This document shows positions 1-10,746 of a DNA stretch of 40,088 nucleotides, piece after piece; the stretch's first letter is position 1, and the number at the start of each line of letters is the position of its first letter. A program made the translations under genes and the position numbers. Source of the stretch: Chromera velia (taxonomy: Eukaryota > Sar > Chromeraceae); assembly GCA_018398765.1 (NCBI GenBank), contig JAHBMJ010000753.1, positions 23,724-63,811 of the forward strand, in the 5' to 3' direction. The notes below the pieces were generated by a model that was given only the letters and a program-made list of their open reading frames with translations, was not told the origin of the DNA and ran no database searches.

Positions 1-45
1 CCCCTGGATCCAGAGGCCCCCCCGAGGCCCTCCCGAGGCCCTCCC

Positions 46-58
46 GCATGCATGCATG
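46..58 (+). promoter_or_regulatory. TGCATGCA-type cluster upstream of the first gene
   Basis: Overlapping GCATGCATGCATG lies about 118 bp upstream of the TATA box at 176. The palindrome TGCATGCA is a known recognition site of some apicomplexan AP2-domain regulators. Its use here is inferred from position and from similar clusters upstream of the two other genes in the window. Confidence 0.4.
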
Positions 59-175
59 GTATTTGGGCTGAGCAATGGGCTCTGTATTGACCGGGCGCGA
101 TCCATTTTTCCACCCAAAAAAATACCGAATTTTGTAATTTTGACCAAAGTGAAAATTAATTTCGATTTGATGCGG

Positions 176-186
176 TATATATATAG
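176..186 (+). promoter_or_regulatory. TATA box of the cysteine-rich secreted protein gene
   Basis: TATATATATAG sits 189 bp upstream of the start codon at 365. A TATATATA-like box lies at nearly the same distance (194 and 200 bp) before the other two candidate genes, which supports a real core promoter rather than a chance AT run. Confidence 0.5.
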
Positions 187-250
187 AAGCGTCTCTTAAT
201 TGCTTCATTTGTTTCATCCGGGCGTCAGTGTCACTCAGCGTTTGTACGTA

Positions 251-262
251 ATGAGGACCTGA
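251..262 (+). other. short upstream ORF (M-R-T-stop)
   Basis: A four-codon ATG...TGA reading frame lies in the predicted leader between the TATA box and the main start. Such uORFs can lower translation of the main frame. No functional evidence is visible, and an ATG this short can arise by chance. Confidence 0.25.
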
Positions 263-364
263 GCTGCAGCAGATATTTGCGCCTCTAGCTGTACGTCCAC
301 AACCAACGAGAGGAGACAGAGAACTTGTATCGCCATTCGACTGCCATCAAGCTCTCAAAACACG

Positions 365-1078
365 ATGCAACCCCGCATGTTCTTTCTGCTGCTGGTGCTT
401 CAGTCATTTTCCAGCAGCGTGAGCAGCCTCAGTCTTGGAGCAATTTACAGGACCCCGGAACAGCGTCTGCGGGCGGGGGAGTGGGGTGGCGGTTGTTGGA
501 AAATATTGGCGAATGATCCCAGCAACAAGAGCCTGAGGACGCAGTGTTGCGACCTGTGGAAAGATCGATCGATTTCTGCACCGTGCTGCGGCATGAAGTC
601 AGGCTGTGTGTGCCGTCAAAATCCATCGGGGGAATGGCCCCTGCCTCCTTACGGTGACCGAAAGAACGCCTTCATGGGGGAGTGTCAAGTGCCCCACCCG
701 AACGCGATAGCAGCGGGGGACCTTGGAGACTTTCCCTACGAGGTCGTCAGAGACCCAGAAGACAGTTCCATCGCAGTTGTGCGCCTTTTGCGGTTCCTTC
801 GCAAAGCGGAGGGGGAAGGTTCGATCAACCCCTCGGCTGCAAAAAAACTGAAGGAAATGGCAAGCAACGAGACCAAACGGATTCTTAATGTGTTCGCTGC
901 CTTCGAAGACTACGCTGACAAAGTTTTGGTCAGCGAACTCCTTGAACTCGTCAGCACCGCCGACAAAAGCGCGAACACGAATACGGTCACCACCGCCGAC
1001 AAGAGCGTCAACAACACGAAGGCCACCGCCGAGAAGGGCATCAACACGAAAGCAGGAGGTGGTTGGGGGCTTTTTTGA
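365..1078 (+). CDS. small secreted cysteine-rich orphan protein
   Basis: The 237-residue product opens with a clear signal peptide: MQPR, then a hydrophobic run to about residue 20, with likely cleavage near Ser21-Ser23. Residues 44-107 hold eight cysteines in the spacing C-x16-CC-x11-CC-x5-C-x-C-x23-C (C44, C61, C62, C74, C75, C81, C83, C107), which fits a compact domain with four disulphides outside the cell or in the secretory pathway. Residues 135-197 look helical and charged. Residues 198-230 carry about three imperfect 11-residue repeats built on TADKS/TAEKG and NTK, rich in Thr, Asn and Lys. I chose the first ATG because it precedes the signal peptide; a second ATG at residue 5 would also keep it. 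No intron is needed. A TATA box and a TGCATGCA cluster lie upstream. I do not recognise the family, and I see no transmembrane segment after the signal. Confidence 0.7.
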   Translation: MQPRMFFLLLVLQSFSSSVSSLSLGAIYRTPEQRLRAGEWGGGCWKILANDPSNKSLRTQCCDLWKDRSISAPCCGMKSGCVCRQNPSGEWPLPPYGDRKNAFMGECQVPHPNAIAAGDLGDFPYEVVRDPEDSSIAVVRLLRFLRKAEGEGSINPSAAKKLKEMASNETKRILNVFAAFEDYADKVLVSELLELVSTADKSANTNTVTTADKSVNNTKATAEKGINTKAGGGWGLF

Positions 1079-1640
1079 GGAGAGAGAGGGCAGAAAAACG
1101 GGTTACAGAACGCCTTTGAACATTGAAATCCGCTTGAAGAGATGCCAGGCGAAAGGCACTGAGAGTCTTGTGTCTGAGTTGGAGGATTCTGTACAAATGC
1201 ATCCTCTTGACTCTTTATCTCCGTCTACGTCTTTGATTGCTCTCCGACGATCTTTGCCCGACGACACAGTTCAAAGCAGCCTCTACACAAAATCACAATA
1301 TCACGTCGTAGATCACGTCAAGGCTACACGGTCAAGCCTGTGCTCTTGAAGCTTCAGAAACAAATAATCGTCAAATATCCTTTCTTGAAATTTGATCGAT
1401 TGACTGAATGCAAGGCTGACCGATCTGTTTTCCGTGGACTTTGACTGCCAGAACGGTGTAGACAATGAAGAGTTTGCTCTCTTACGTATAATAGTCGTTC
1501 TTGTACTGGATCACGTCGGATCACGTTTCCAGAGACTTGATTGTAGACTTCCTGGATTGACCAGTTACCTTGTTTGGTGCACTCTTCGCTTTCTCTCTCC
1601 CTCTGCAGGAAGAGAAACAAACAGCACGCCACAAACTCAA
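1079..1640. other. 3' flank of the first gene, no gene seen
   Basis: The stretch is of mixed composition, with several short open frames on both strands and none with convincing protein-like sequence. A pyrimidine tract ending in CTGCAG near 1605 resembles a splice acceptor, but no matching exon could be defined. Confidence 0.4.
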
Positions 1641-2200
1641 AGGCTAGGGGGCAGCACTTCTCGTGTGTATACTAGATTTTGGAGCTGATATGACCAAAAA
1701 AAATGAAAATTTCATTTGGTTTTTTAGTAACAAAATATTTTTCAGGTATGGCTTGACGAGTTACTTCCAAAAAATACAAAATTTTGGTATGGGTTATTCG
1801 TTGTGTCATAGGTTACAGGGGTTAAATACATGTCGCTTCGTGATGTTACGGGTTACTCGGTTAGGAGTCATTTTATATCAGCAACCATCATTCAAAATCC
1901 ATCTTAAAAAGTGTTTAAAAGTTGTTTAAAACCTAGTTTAAAGCATGTTTAAAGACCTTATAATGGATGGTTACTCACTTTTTATCAGGGGTCAACAATG
2001 GTTACGGGTTACTTGGTTAGAGGCCTTTTTATCAAATATTGAAGCGACGTATCAAAATCATGCAATTATTCAAGAACCATAAAGTGTTTCAACCTTTTTG
2101 AGATGTTTTTAGAAGTAACTTAAGCTAAACAATCGATTGGCACCACTTTTAAAGTGCTAGGTGATCGATATATAAGGGGGGGGATACTAAAATCACAAAA
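1641..2200. repeat. AT-rich repeat region with a spaced direct repeat
   Basis: The motif GTTACGGGTTACT followed by GGTTAG occurs at about 1841-1877 and again at about 1996-2031, each followed by a TTTTATATC/TTTTTATC end, about 155 bp apart. Between them lies a run of four GTTTAAA motifs (about 1911-1955). The stretch ends in TATATAAGGGGGGGG. It looks like an old repeat or mobile-element remnant of unknown family; no coding potential is seen. Confidence 0.45.
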
Positions 2201-2340
2201 AAAAATAGTAACCATCCTGAAGTGCTGCACCCTTGCTTAAAGGACATTCTTGCGGACACCTATAAAATAGGAAATGAAGTAAACACAACAGGAAAATAGA
2301 GCCCGTCTTCATCTTCACACTTGAATATAGAGCAAAGATC

Positions 2341-2621
2341 ATGGTACAACAGTCTCTGCTGTGCAATACATGTCTCGACATGTCTTTCTGTAAGGGCAGC
2401 GTGGGGCAGCATCAATCATGCATGCATCTGACTCCCCTCACACCTACATGCAAGAATGTACTGCTCACTGACCTTTTTTGCAGTCTGTTCAATCAACACT
2501 CGGAGATGGTAAGCATTACTGCGCATTGCCAGCCCCATTGTTGATCATGAGTGTCTCTCTCTGCAGAGAGAAAGTGCAAGAAAAACGAGAAACTAGACGA
2601 AAAATGGATGTAAAAGTCCGA
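2341..2621 (+). other. candidate spliced transcript (weak)
   Basis: Canonical splice-like signals cluster here: a GTAAGG donor at 2390 with a T-rich acceptor ending at 2483 (94 bp), a GTAAGC donor at 2509 with a CTCTCTCTGCAG acceptor ending at 2566 (58 bp), and a GTAAGTG donor at about 2622. A TATATAAGG lies at about 2168. The exons joined this way do not keep an open frame, so if transcribed it may be a leader or non-coding RNA. The signals could also be coincidental. Confidence 0.2.
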
Positions 2622-3144
2622 GGGTAAGTGTTGTATAACCCACTGTGGGGCCATCTCAGAGAAGAGACAGGATTTCGGTTGAAAGTGGAGTCCGACGGAT
2701 GAGACCGCTGTGTGAATGTTTAGAAGATGGGTGCACAACCAACAAAACCAAGGGCCCAGTGCGGAAGAGTATAAGCACCCACCTTGTCATACAGTAGCAT
2801 CGCTCCTTCATGATCAAAAAAGGGGCGCTGTGTACATTGAGGGGCGACCTAGGGGGCAAATTGAATGCGAGAAACCAAATAAAAAAATCAAGTCCATTGG
2901 ATGAATTTAGAAAGAGGAGCAGGAAAAAAGGAGGAAGCATCGTATAGAGTGGCACGCGTAGGAGGAGGCAAGTCAAAAAGAGTTTGAAAGGGGACCACAA
3001 AAGCCCAGACAAAAGCTAGGAATGCTGTCGGATGTTTTAAAAACAAACATGCAGACGAAGTCACCAACAATAGATACAATTCACAGTCACACATATCACA
3101 GTTAGAGAAGACAAACCAGAAACTATGGACTTTTGATCAGATTG
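2622..3144. other. spacer, no gene seen
   Basis: Only short, hydrophobic or low-complexity open frames are present on either strand, with no recognisable domain, promoter or repeat structure. Confidence 0.4.
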
Positions 3145-3673
3145 CTATTTAGCTGATATGCATGCAACTCCCATCAACTGACTGTCTTTGCCACAGCTTC
3201 TGCCGAAATCTCTTCTGTTGTAGAGGTGATCTAGAGAGGTGATGGACTCAGTCCAGTGTTTATGAACGTACGATGCGAACTCAACAGCAAGAGAGATTCC
3301 AAATTCTGCTTCTCTTCTAAGAATCTTCTGTGTACTGAGGAGAAACTTGCATGTGGTCTCTGTTTCTGCTGCTGAGGGCACTAGGGCACCTGCAGGGAGG
3401 GACTTGATCAACATGCCCTGGCGCTGTTGCCCTTCTTTGTATAGAGGAAACGCGACGGTCCTACCCCACACACTGTAGTTTATACTGAGGTTCTCTCTGT
3501 TGCCTCGATCTCACCCTGGCAATATCATTTACTCTAAGACTCTCTGCCCGCAGGCGAGCAGACAGAGCGTTGATCTGAAGTTTGTCGACACTGTGCATCT
3601 GATGAGGTGTTGTTCCACAAGTTGAACCACAAACAAACAAATAACTAGAGATATCCAAACGAAAGCTTTGCAT
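3145..3673 (-). CDS. possible exons of an unidentified gene
   Basis: Two adjoining minus-strand open stretches have protein-like composition. The upstream one (3673 down to about 3515) begins with an ATG and reads through HSVDKLQINALSARLR, then meets a GGGTGAGA donor-like site. The downstream one (about 3400 down to 3145) reads through AETETTCKFLLSTQKILRR and ends in a stop. Acceptor-like CTACAG and CCTGCAG sites lie between them, but I could not find a join that keeps frame. There is no signal peptide and no recognised domain. This may be a partial or decayed gene, or chance. Confidence 0.22.
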
Positions 3674-3782
3674 AAAATCAGTTACATATCAAGATAAATC
3701 TATCCCAAACGGTCTCCAACATCAAAACGGTCTCCAAAGTTATCATATCTATCAAGCATTTTTACGTATTAAACAACGTATG

Positions 3783-4230
3783 CCAGGGGCGAGTGGGTGC
3801 TTTTTGCCCCCCCCTCTGTATAAGAGACCGGCGCTTTTCCGCAAAAAACTCGTTCTCATAATTGGTAAGGAGTTAGAAGCTAAAACTTTGTGTAAGAAGA
3901 CGTTATAACGATAGAAAAAAAACTATAGAACAGATTTTTTATATCATTTCTAGAAACATAGGCTGCCATACAAAATTCAAATTTTATAAGTTTTATACCG
4001 TTTTTTTTACTATTCAAAACCGTTAAAAAATGGCCTCAAAATCAAAAAATTTGTATGGCAGCCTATATTTCTAGAAATGATATAAACAATCTGTTCCATA
4101 GTTCTTTTTCTATTTCACAACGTCTTCTCATACAAAGTTTCAGCTTCTAAGTCCTTACTAATTATAAGAACGAGTTTTTTATGGAAATACGCCGCTTTAG
4201 GGGGGCAAAAAGCATCCCACTCGCCCCCGG
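3783..4230. mobile_element. foldback (snapback) MITE-like element
   Basis: Two arms of roughly 210 bp are near-complementary across the whole element. The left begins CCAGGGGCGAGTGGG and the right, read in reverse complement, begins CCGGGGGCGAGTGGG. Both continue through GCTTTTTGCCCCCC, AACTCGTTCT, GAAGACGTT and ATTTCTAGAAA to a short AT-rich centre near 4000-4040. TATG (or GTATG) flanks it on both sides at 3778-3782 and 4230-4234, as expected of a target duplication. There is no ORF, so it would be non-autonomous. The superfamily is not clear from the ends. Confidence 0.8.
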
Positions 4231-4318
4231 TATGCGAATGATCAAAAACTTTTTAGAGTTTTAAACGGTTTGAGAGTGTCATTAAGTATTTTTTTAAATC
4301 ATAGTTAGTGAGAGAAAT

Positions 4319-4323
4319 TTATA
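4319..4323. repeat. target site duplication, left (TTATA)
   Basis: TTATA abuts the left LTR and is repeated exactly after the right LTR at 11263-11267. Five base pairs is the usual size for Ty3/gypsy insertion. Confidence 0.85.
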
Positions 4324-4823
4324 TGTTGAGCATACGTAGGGCTAGCGTATAGAACTACGACTTCTACTTACGTGTATCTACGCAAAGGTCTGTTCGTCTG
4401 GTCGTTCATCTTTCAACTCCTTCTAGATCGAGAGATTTTAGGTTGGCTACTCAGAACAGATACGATCGGTCAGTCAGACGGCATGCGTGCACGCGTTGTA
4501 CATATAATACGGTATTCATCTGTATCGGTCTACTTAAATGTATGTCACCTCTGTATTTACTGTGTCCGTCTTTCTGACGTCTGTTCTGTCTCTGTGTTAT
4601 TCCGTTTTGTGTGAACTCACTTCTGTGGTATTTCTTTTTCCATGTATTCATGCATGCATTGCAAACTGCATGAGCGCTCTGCATGTGTGTGCGGTGCTTA
4701 TTGCCTGACATCGCCTTGCGCTTTCTTTATCGCTCGGCGTGCGCGCATGAATTCTTTCTGGTCCCGCCTCGCGCTTTCTTTATCGCTCGGCGTGCGCGCA
4801 TGAATTCTTTCTGGTCCCCAACA
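4324..4823 (-). repeat. LTR of the gypsy element (3' LTR in element orientation)
   Basis: This 500-bp repeat is about 98.6% identical to 10763-11262. It contains one TGCATGCA (4651-4658) and an internal 53-bp tandem duplication (4713-4818). An AT-rich TATTATATG-like site on the minus strand near 4503-4511 could serve as the TATA element. Confidence 0.92.
4713..4818. repeat. 53-bp tandem duplication inside the LTR
   Basis: Two near-identical 53-bp units, 4713-4765 and 4766-4818, each run from GCCT(T/C)GCGCTTTC through GAATTCTTTCTGGTCCC. The same duplication is in the right LTR (about 11152-11257), so it was in the parent copy before insertion. Confidence 0.88.
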
Positions 4824-4825
4824 AC

Positions 4826-4837
4826 CACTCCCCCCCT
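4826..4837 (-). promoter_or_regulatory. polypurine tract of the gypsy element
   Basis: Read on the minus strand, a run of A and G (AAGGGGGGGAGTGG) lies directly before the 3' LTR, where plus-strand DNA synthesis is primed in this family. Confidence 0.7.
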
Positions 4838-5154
4838 TAACTCTGCTCGTCCCTGAGCAGAACGTAACAAGGAAAGAATGGAAAGGACCTCCGCATCAGC
4901 GTATGCAAATCAGCGCAATCATTACAAGGTTCCAGAAGCATGAAAATCATTCAACTCAGTCCCATTCTCAAAACCTTTTCTCTCTTTCTTTCGAATTCTT
5001 GAACCATCTCAGGCAAGTCAATCTCTTCCTCTGACAACCAGGCAAACGTTTCGTCGTCGAACGAGACTCGGTACGTTTCTTTGCCGTCTCGAATTCCACT
5101 CGCAGAGATACGGACTGGCGAAGGGCCCTTCCGTCGGGCTCCCTGCTTCCACCC

Positions 5155-8100
5155 CTACACTGCCTGAGCAGGTACTTCCAACTCATCTCCCAGTCCCAAC
5201 TCATCCAACAAATCCTCTAACTCCGGATCTTCTGCCAATCGAAAGTCCGATCGAGGAGTGCCTGGTGGGATGATCACTCCTTCTCTTTCAGACAATCTTC
5301 TCGTTTCCGCAGCTAGTCTCTTCTCCTCCTGGTATCTCTCTTCCCTCGGCAGTGCAGAGTCTTCCTCTGCTTTACTCTCCTCGCTCTTTTCACTCTCTTT
5401 CTTCTCTCCATCTTTTGGCTCCCACAATTGCAATCTGTCTGAACTCACCACGTCCCTCTTTTTTCCTCCTAGGGGCCTGATCACGGTCACATGTGGTCTG
5501 TTCCTCGGTGTTCCTACGACCACATAGGTTCCTTCTGCTCTCGCCTCGAAGGCGGGTTGCTTCCCCATCGGATTGGGAGGTCTGCGTAGGAACACACGGT
5601 CCCCTAGACGGAATCTTCGCGTCATCGGAGGGGGATTACGCCTTTCCCTTGCTTACCTCTCTTTCTCTGCTCTCGTGACGGCTCTGTCGATCTTCTGCAC
5701 ACGTTCTTGTCGAATGAATCCGTAGTAGTCGTCATAATAGACAGGCGGAGACCTCGCTCCCTCAGGCGGTGGTTGCACGCGCAGCACCGACTTCGGCGTG
5801 TGAGCAAACAACAATTCAAAGGGAGAGAGACCTGTCTCGGCATGGGAAGCAGTGCGGTATGCTGCGTTGTACGGCTGGAGATAGAGATCCCAATCCCCTT
5901 TCTCTTGATCTAGCTGCTTGCCCACTCCCTCAGCCCACGAATGATTGAATCGCTCAGGGATGCCGTTTGCCTGTGGATGATACCCTGTTGTGGTGTGGTG
6001 ACGGACCTTCATGAGCGTAAGGAGCTCCCTCACAATCTCGCTAAGGAAGTTCGTCCCCCTATCTGACACCAACTCCTCGATAAAGCCATATCTGCAGATG
6101 ATCTCCTCGAAAAGAATCTTTGCAACAACCCATGTGGGGACCTCTGGCAAGGCAAAGGTCTCTGGCCATCGTGTGAGGGCACACGTGATGACAAGGACAA
6201 ATCGGTTGCCTCTAGTACGGGAGGTAGGCAAAGGACCTTTCACGTCAATGCCGACCTTCTGGAAGGGTTGAGTGGGGACGGGAACGGTCTGTGGGTTGCG
6301 TTGCGGTGCTTGTGCTCTTCTCTCCTGACAGGGGCGGCACTTGTAGACCCAGCTGCGCACATCCTTACGCAGACCTGGCCACCAGAATTCGGTGAGAAGC
6401 CGAGCTGTCAGCTTCTTTGTTGCTGCGTGTCCTGCCATGGGATGATTGTGGTGCATCACCAGCACTGTCTCTCTCAAATGGGGAGGGACATACAACTGCT
6501 CAGACTCATCTGAAAATCTGTAGAGCAAGCCATCCCTCAACTCGAACAAAGACTCCTGTGCTAGCACCGTCCGTCGGCGCTGAAGATCCTCCGGAAGAGA
6601 CTTCTTCTGCAGATACTCAAACACATCTTTCACCTCTACCTCTGTTGGCTCTGAACGTCGCACCTTCTCCAGGAAAGGAACGATTGCGTGTGTGGGTGTA
6701 GACTTGGCTTCGATTACCTTCACTCCTGCCACTGCTGCATCAAATCCTGATTTGAGGGGAGTGCTCCCATCAGAAGGAAGGAAACAGTGCTGACAGAGGG
6801 GGGCGCCTGTGTCTGTCGAATGCTCTACCTGTCTCGGGACAGGCAGACGGGAAACAGCATCTGCATCGGTGTGGGACTTCCCCTCCTTATGCAAAAACTG
6901 CAATCCATACTCCTGCAATTCGAGAGCCCATTTCTCGATTTTCTTATTCGCCAACTTGTTCTCCTGCATTGCTAGATTCGGTTTGTGATTGGTCTGGATC
7001 ACCCGCAAGAAAACGGAACTGCCAAGCAAGTAGTATCGCCATTGCCTGCAGCAAAACACCTTGGCCAGAGCCTCTCGCTCTGGAGCTCCATAATTCAGCT
7101 CCGCCCCCTGTAACCCCCTGCTTGCGTATGCGATCATACTCTCCCTTCCGTCTCTGATTTGTACCAAAACACCCCCAATCGAAATGTTGCAAGCATCCGG
7201 CTTCACAATAAATGGGGTATGCATGTCAGGGAAGGAAAGGATGGGTGGCTCAGTGAGACGGTTGCGGAGCTCCCGGAAGGCTTCATCTGCTACGGCTGTC
7301 CAAATAAAGGGAAGGGGCTGCTTGTTCTCATCAAAGGGACGTAACAGTTGATTCAGCGGATGGGAAATCCGCGCAAACCCCTCCACAAAAGTTCGGTAGT
7401 AGTTGCACAAGTAAACGAATGTGCGAAGGCTCGGACGGTCGGTCGGGGTCGGCCAGTTCTTTACCTTCTCCGTGTTCTTTCGACTTGGACGGACTCCACG
7501 GGCGGATACGGTGTGACCTAGGTACTCTACCTGTGCCTTTCCAATCTGTGCCTTTTCGAGGCGGAGCTTCAGACCAGCGGCACGAACAAGGGTGAAGACC
7601 TCACGGAGGTCCTGCAAGTGCTCGGCGTGACTGCGAGAGAAGATGATCACATCATCGACGTAAACAAGTGCTATCTCTCGTGGGAGCGATGCGAGGACGA
7701 GCGTCATTGCTCGTTGGAAAAGGGCGGGTGCGTTGACTAAACCAAAGGGCATACGAAGAAATTCAAACAGCCCAAACGGAGTGATGAAGGCTGTCTTCTC
7801 CCTGTCCTCTTCCTTCAAGGAAAGCTGATGGAAGCTCGAGGTGTAGTCAAGTGTAGAGAACACTGACGAGCTGGCAAGCTTGTTAAGTGTCTCCTGGATG
7901 CGTGGGAGCGGAAACAGATCCCGCTTGGTGGCTGCGTTGAGTCGTCGAAAGTTGAGGCAGAATCGGGTCGAGCCGTCAGGTTTCTTGACCAGAACGACCG
8001 GAGCTGTCCATGGAGAATGCGAGGGTTGAATGATCCCTGCACTCTGCATTGCATCCAATTCTTTCTTCACATCTTCTCGCTGGTGATAGGGGATTCGGTC

Positions 8101-9549
8101 CTGCTGCCATCTGATGGGAACGCTCGTCTCTGTGGGGATAGTCACTTCATATGGCTTCCTCCCTACCTTCAATTCTCCCAAATCAAAACGTCCCCGTGAC
8201 CACAGGTCTCCAAATTCCCCCAACAAACCCACATACTCCCCCTTCATCTCTTGTGGGACATCTGAGATAACCTTCTCCAAATCGATCGGAGGAAGGTCCG
8301 TTGAAGACTCCGTAGGCACGTCTGCCTTTGGAGGAGTCTGCAAGCGAGAAGAGAAAGGGGAGCGAAGCGAGGGATGCGTATCTGCACTCTGTGTATTCGA
8401 AAAAGTAGGAGGAGCGACTGACCGAGAGTGTGTCGGGGCCTGCTCCCCGGACCGCACTTCCAGCGGTTTTCCCGAGGACATGCGATCACATCTCTCCAGT
8501 CTCTCGGCCGTCTGAGTCGTCTCTATGCTCCATGGTCCTGCGTGGCGTTTTTCTGCTGTCACAGCAGTCACCGCCGCAATGTGAGAGGGCGGCTCTGCAA
8601 AGGACAGTGCTGTCTTCGAACCGACTGTGATTTTGGAACGAGAAATGTTTGTGACCTCAATGACTGCGATGCCTCCCTGCACGGTAGTCAGCTGAGCAGG
8701 AACAGCCAGACCAGGATGGCTACGGGGGAAGTTCTTTTGGATAAGGACTTCCGAACCATCCGGAGCATCGACGGACACTTGAAGGAGGGAGCGGTGCCAT
8801 CGGGGCACACGCGTCCTCTTCGCGGCACACACCTTCGTCGATTTCAGACCATCATCATACCAGACCTCAAAGGGAGGAAGGTCTTCCATATACAGCTTTT
8901 CCCCCCTGAAAAGTTCAAAAGAAACATCAGATCGGGATCGAAGAAAATCTATCCCAAGAACCACATCGTACTCTGAATTCTCCGTTACCAGTACTGGGTG
9001 CTTAAAAATTTTCTCGGGTACAGACTCATGCAAAAACTCTGCACACGTCTCTCCCACTACCGGAATCCCATTGTTCCCCAACGCACTCAAACCGACACTC
9101 GCCGTCTGCATTTCATGCTCTACAGATACGAGGAAAGAGATGCTGATCACACTGGTCTGTGCACCTAAATCCAACAGTGCAGATGCTTTTCGGCCAAAAA
9201 GAAACAAGCTTACCCAGGGGCGGGCTGCTACCTCAACTGTGGCTGCAGCACCTGACATCTCTGGGGAAGGGAGGACAGACGACCTCCCGGCAGCAGCAAA
9301 TGAATTCGGGTTATCAGCAGCAACGCCACGAGAAGTAGGGACATCTCGCGACTTCTGCGAAAGCCTGCTAAAATCATGGTCCTCCTCCCAAACAATTGCA
9401 GGCACACAGGGAGGAGGCAACTTCTGATCACTCACGAAGGACAGGCCTGCCTCTAAGCCCGTCCCCCTCTCCCGTTTCCCTGATTCCTGCCCCCACTCCC
9501 TCGCGGTGCATCGGGGCACTGTGCGATTCGATGTTCTTTTGAACCACAT
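5155..9549 (-). pseudogene. pol: pol region of the gypsy element (PR-RT-RH-IN)
   Basis: The region encodes, in order, a retropepsin-like segment (about 9200-9000), reverse transcriptase (about 8050-7350) with the catalytic YVDD at 7651-7662 and the LGH signature after it, RNase H (about 7230-6950), and integrase. The integrase has a zinc-binding HHCC module (HHNHPMAGH near 6440 and CRPC near 6335) and the catalytic core (GIDVKG near 6250, SDRGTNF near 6050, PERFNHS near 5950). A C-terminal tail (about 5625-5155) resembles the GPY/F-type end of gypsy integrases. Protein order and motifs place it firmly in Ty3/gypsy. It overlaps the end of gag in another frame, a layout common in the family. 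I describe it as part of an inherited insertion and do not claim activity. Confidence 0.88.
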
Positions 9550-10628
9550 TGCCTACACCCCACATAATTGGGATACCCCAGCGTATTCCCTCCGGGGACA
9601 CTTTGGGAAGACGAAGAGGAAGTAGGGTATCCTCGTCCTCTCCCCCCTCTCCCTCTCCAGTTCCCTCCACGTGCCCCTCCATTGTATCCACGTCCAAACG
9701 ATGCCGCCATCGACTGCTGTAGGGCAGCCGACGCTTCTTGGGGGTACTGCGTCTGTCTCTGCAGCGAGTCGATACTTGACTGCAGAGAAGAGATTTGGGC
9801 ACGCAGTTGCTTGACGTCAATGGCAGACTTCGCGGCTGGGGCCATCTTGGCAGAGGGATTTGGTCCCTTCTTTTGCTCCTGTTGATGAAGGAACAGCATC
9901 CGAGGGATCAGCTTGGCGTACTCTTTATGGGCAGGCTCTGTGGTGATTTCCATAGAGAGCGAGGGATAGAGGGTCCCGAGAAAGGGGAGCATACGAGCGT
10001 TGATCTCGTGCCCGGGTTGGGCGACCCTCATTTTGGCTTCGAAGACCTTAACATGCGCGTCAAAGTCACCTGTGGGGGAGAGCTTGAGTTGAGACAGCTC
10101 ATACACTGCCTGCTGGCTCTCGGCTTCGGTGGGCATAAATCTGTCCAGGAACGCCTGCTCGAACTCTTCGATGGTGGTGTACTGGTGCGCGTTTTTGGCC
10201 ATCCACTCTCAAACTTCCACTCCCTCCGCATGCGTCTCAAACAGGACTTTACACTCCTCTACGTTCAGATTCCCGTTCCTCACCTTCTTCATGAAGATGG
10301 ACATCCAAACCACGGGGTCGTCTTCCCCCTTCTTGAATGGCTCCATGACTCTCCGGACGTCGAGAGCCTTAAACTTGGTCATGTCCATATTGGGAGGTAC
10401 TTGGGCCTATCCGTGTTGACCTGCCTGCTGCTGCTACTGCTGTTGCTGAAGTTGGGGTGCCTGGGGTGCCTGCAGTGCCTGCTGCTGCTGGGCTTGTGCG
10501 AGTTGCTGGATCAGTAGCTGCTGGGCCTGCTGGGCTGCAGCAAGATCTGCATCTCTCTGCTGCAACTGTGCCTGCAAGGCATCGATCTGTATCTGCAGGG
10601 CTGCTGGATCTGGAGGTCCGCCCGACAT
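9453..10628 (-). pseudogene. gag: gag region of the gypsy element
   Basis: The upstream part (near 10628-10434) is a Gln/Ala-rich coiled-coil-like segment (IQIDALQAQLQQRDADL). The middle has a retrotransposon gag-type helical domain (TIEEFEQAFLDRFMP and following). The end is an Arg/Gly-rich stretch and a CX2CX4HX4C zinc knuckle (CRQCGSKEHRIAQC) at 9516-9557, the nucleocapsid RNA-binding motif. It would package the element RNA in virus-like particles. It belongs to the fossil element. Confidence 0.8.
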
Positions 10629-10746
10629 CTGCTGCTCGGCTTCCTCCGCGTTTGCTGGAAACGCCGGGTTGAGGTATCTCCGGCCAGAGCGAGTGGCACC
10701 CGAAATGGCTGCAAGCAGACACCAATGAGGCCGTCAGAAAGAAACT

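Noticed and set aside
2656-3094. Hydrophobic minus-strand frames considered as membrane proteins
   Set aside because: They come from T-rich minus-strand sequence, overlap in two frames with neither preferred, and lack a promoter or charged loop pattern.
8428-8976. 182-residue plus-strand frame opposite gypsy pol
   Set aside because: Antisense shadow of the protease-to-RT stretch, without domain features.
9795-10517. 240-residue plus-strand frame opposite gag
   Set aside because: It is antisense to the gag region, Leu-rich from the CAG/CTG-rich complement, and has no domain.
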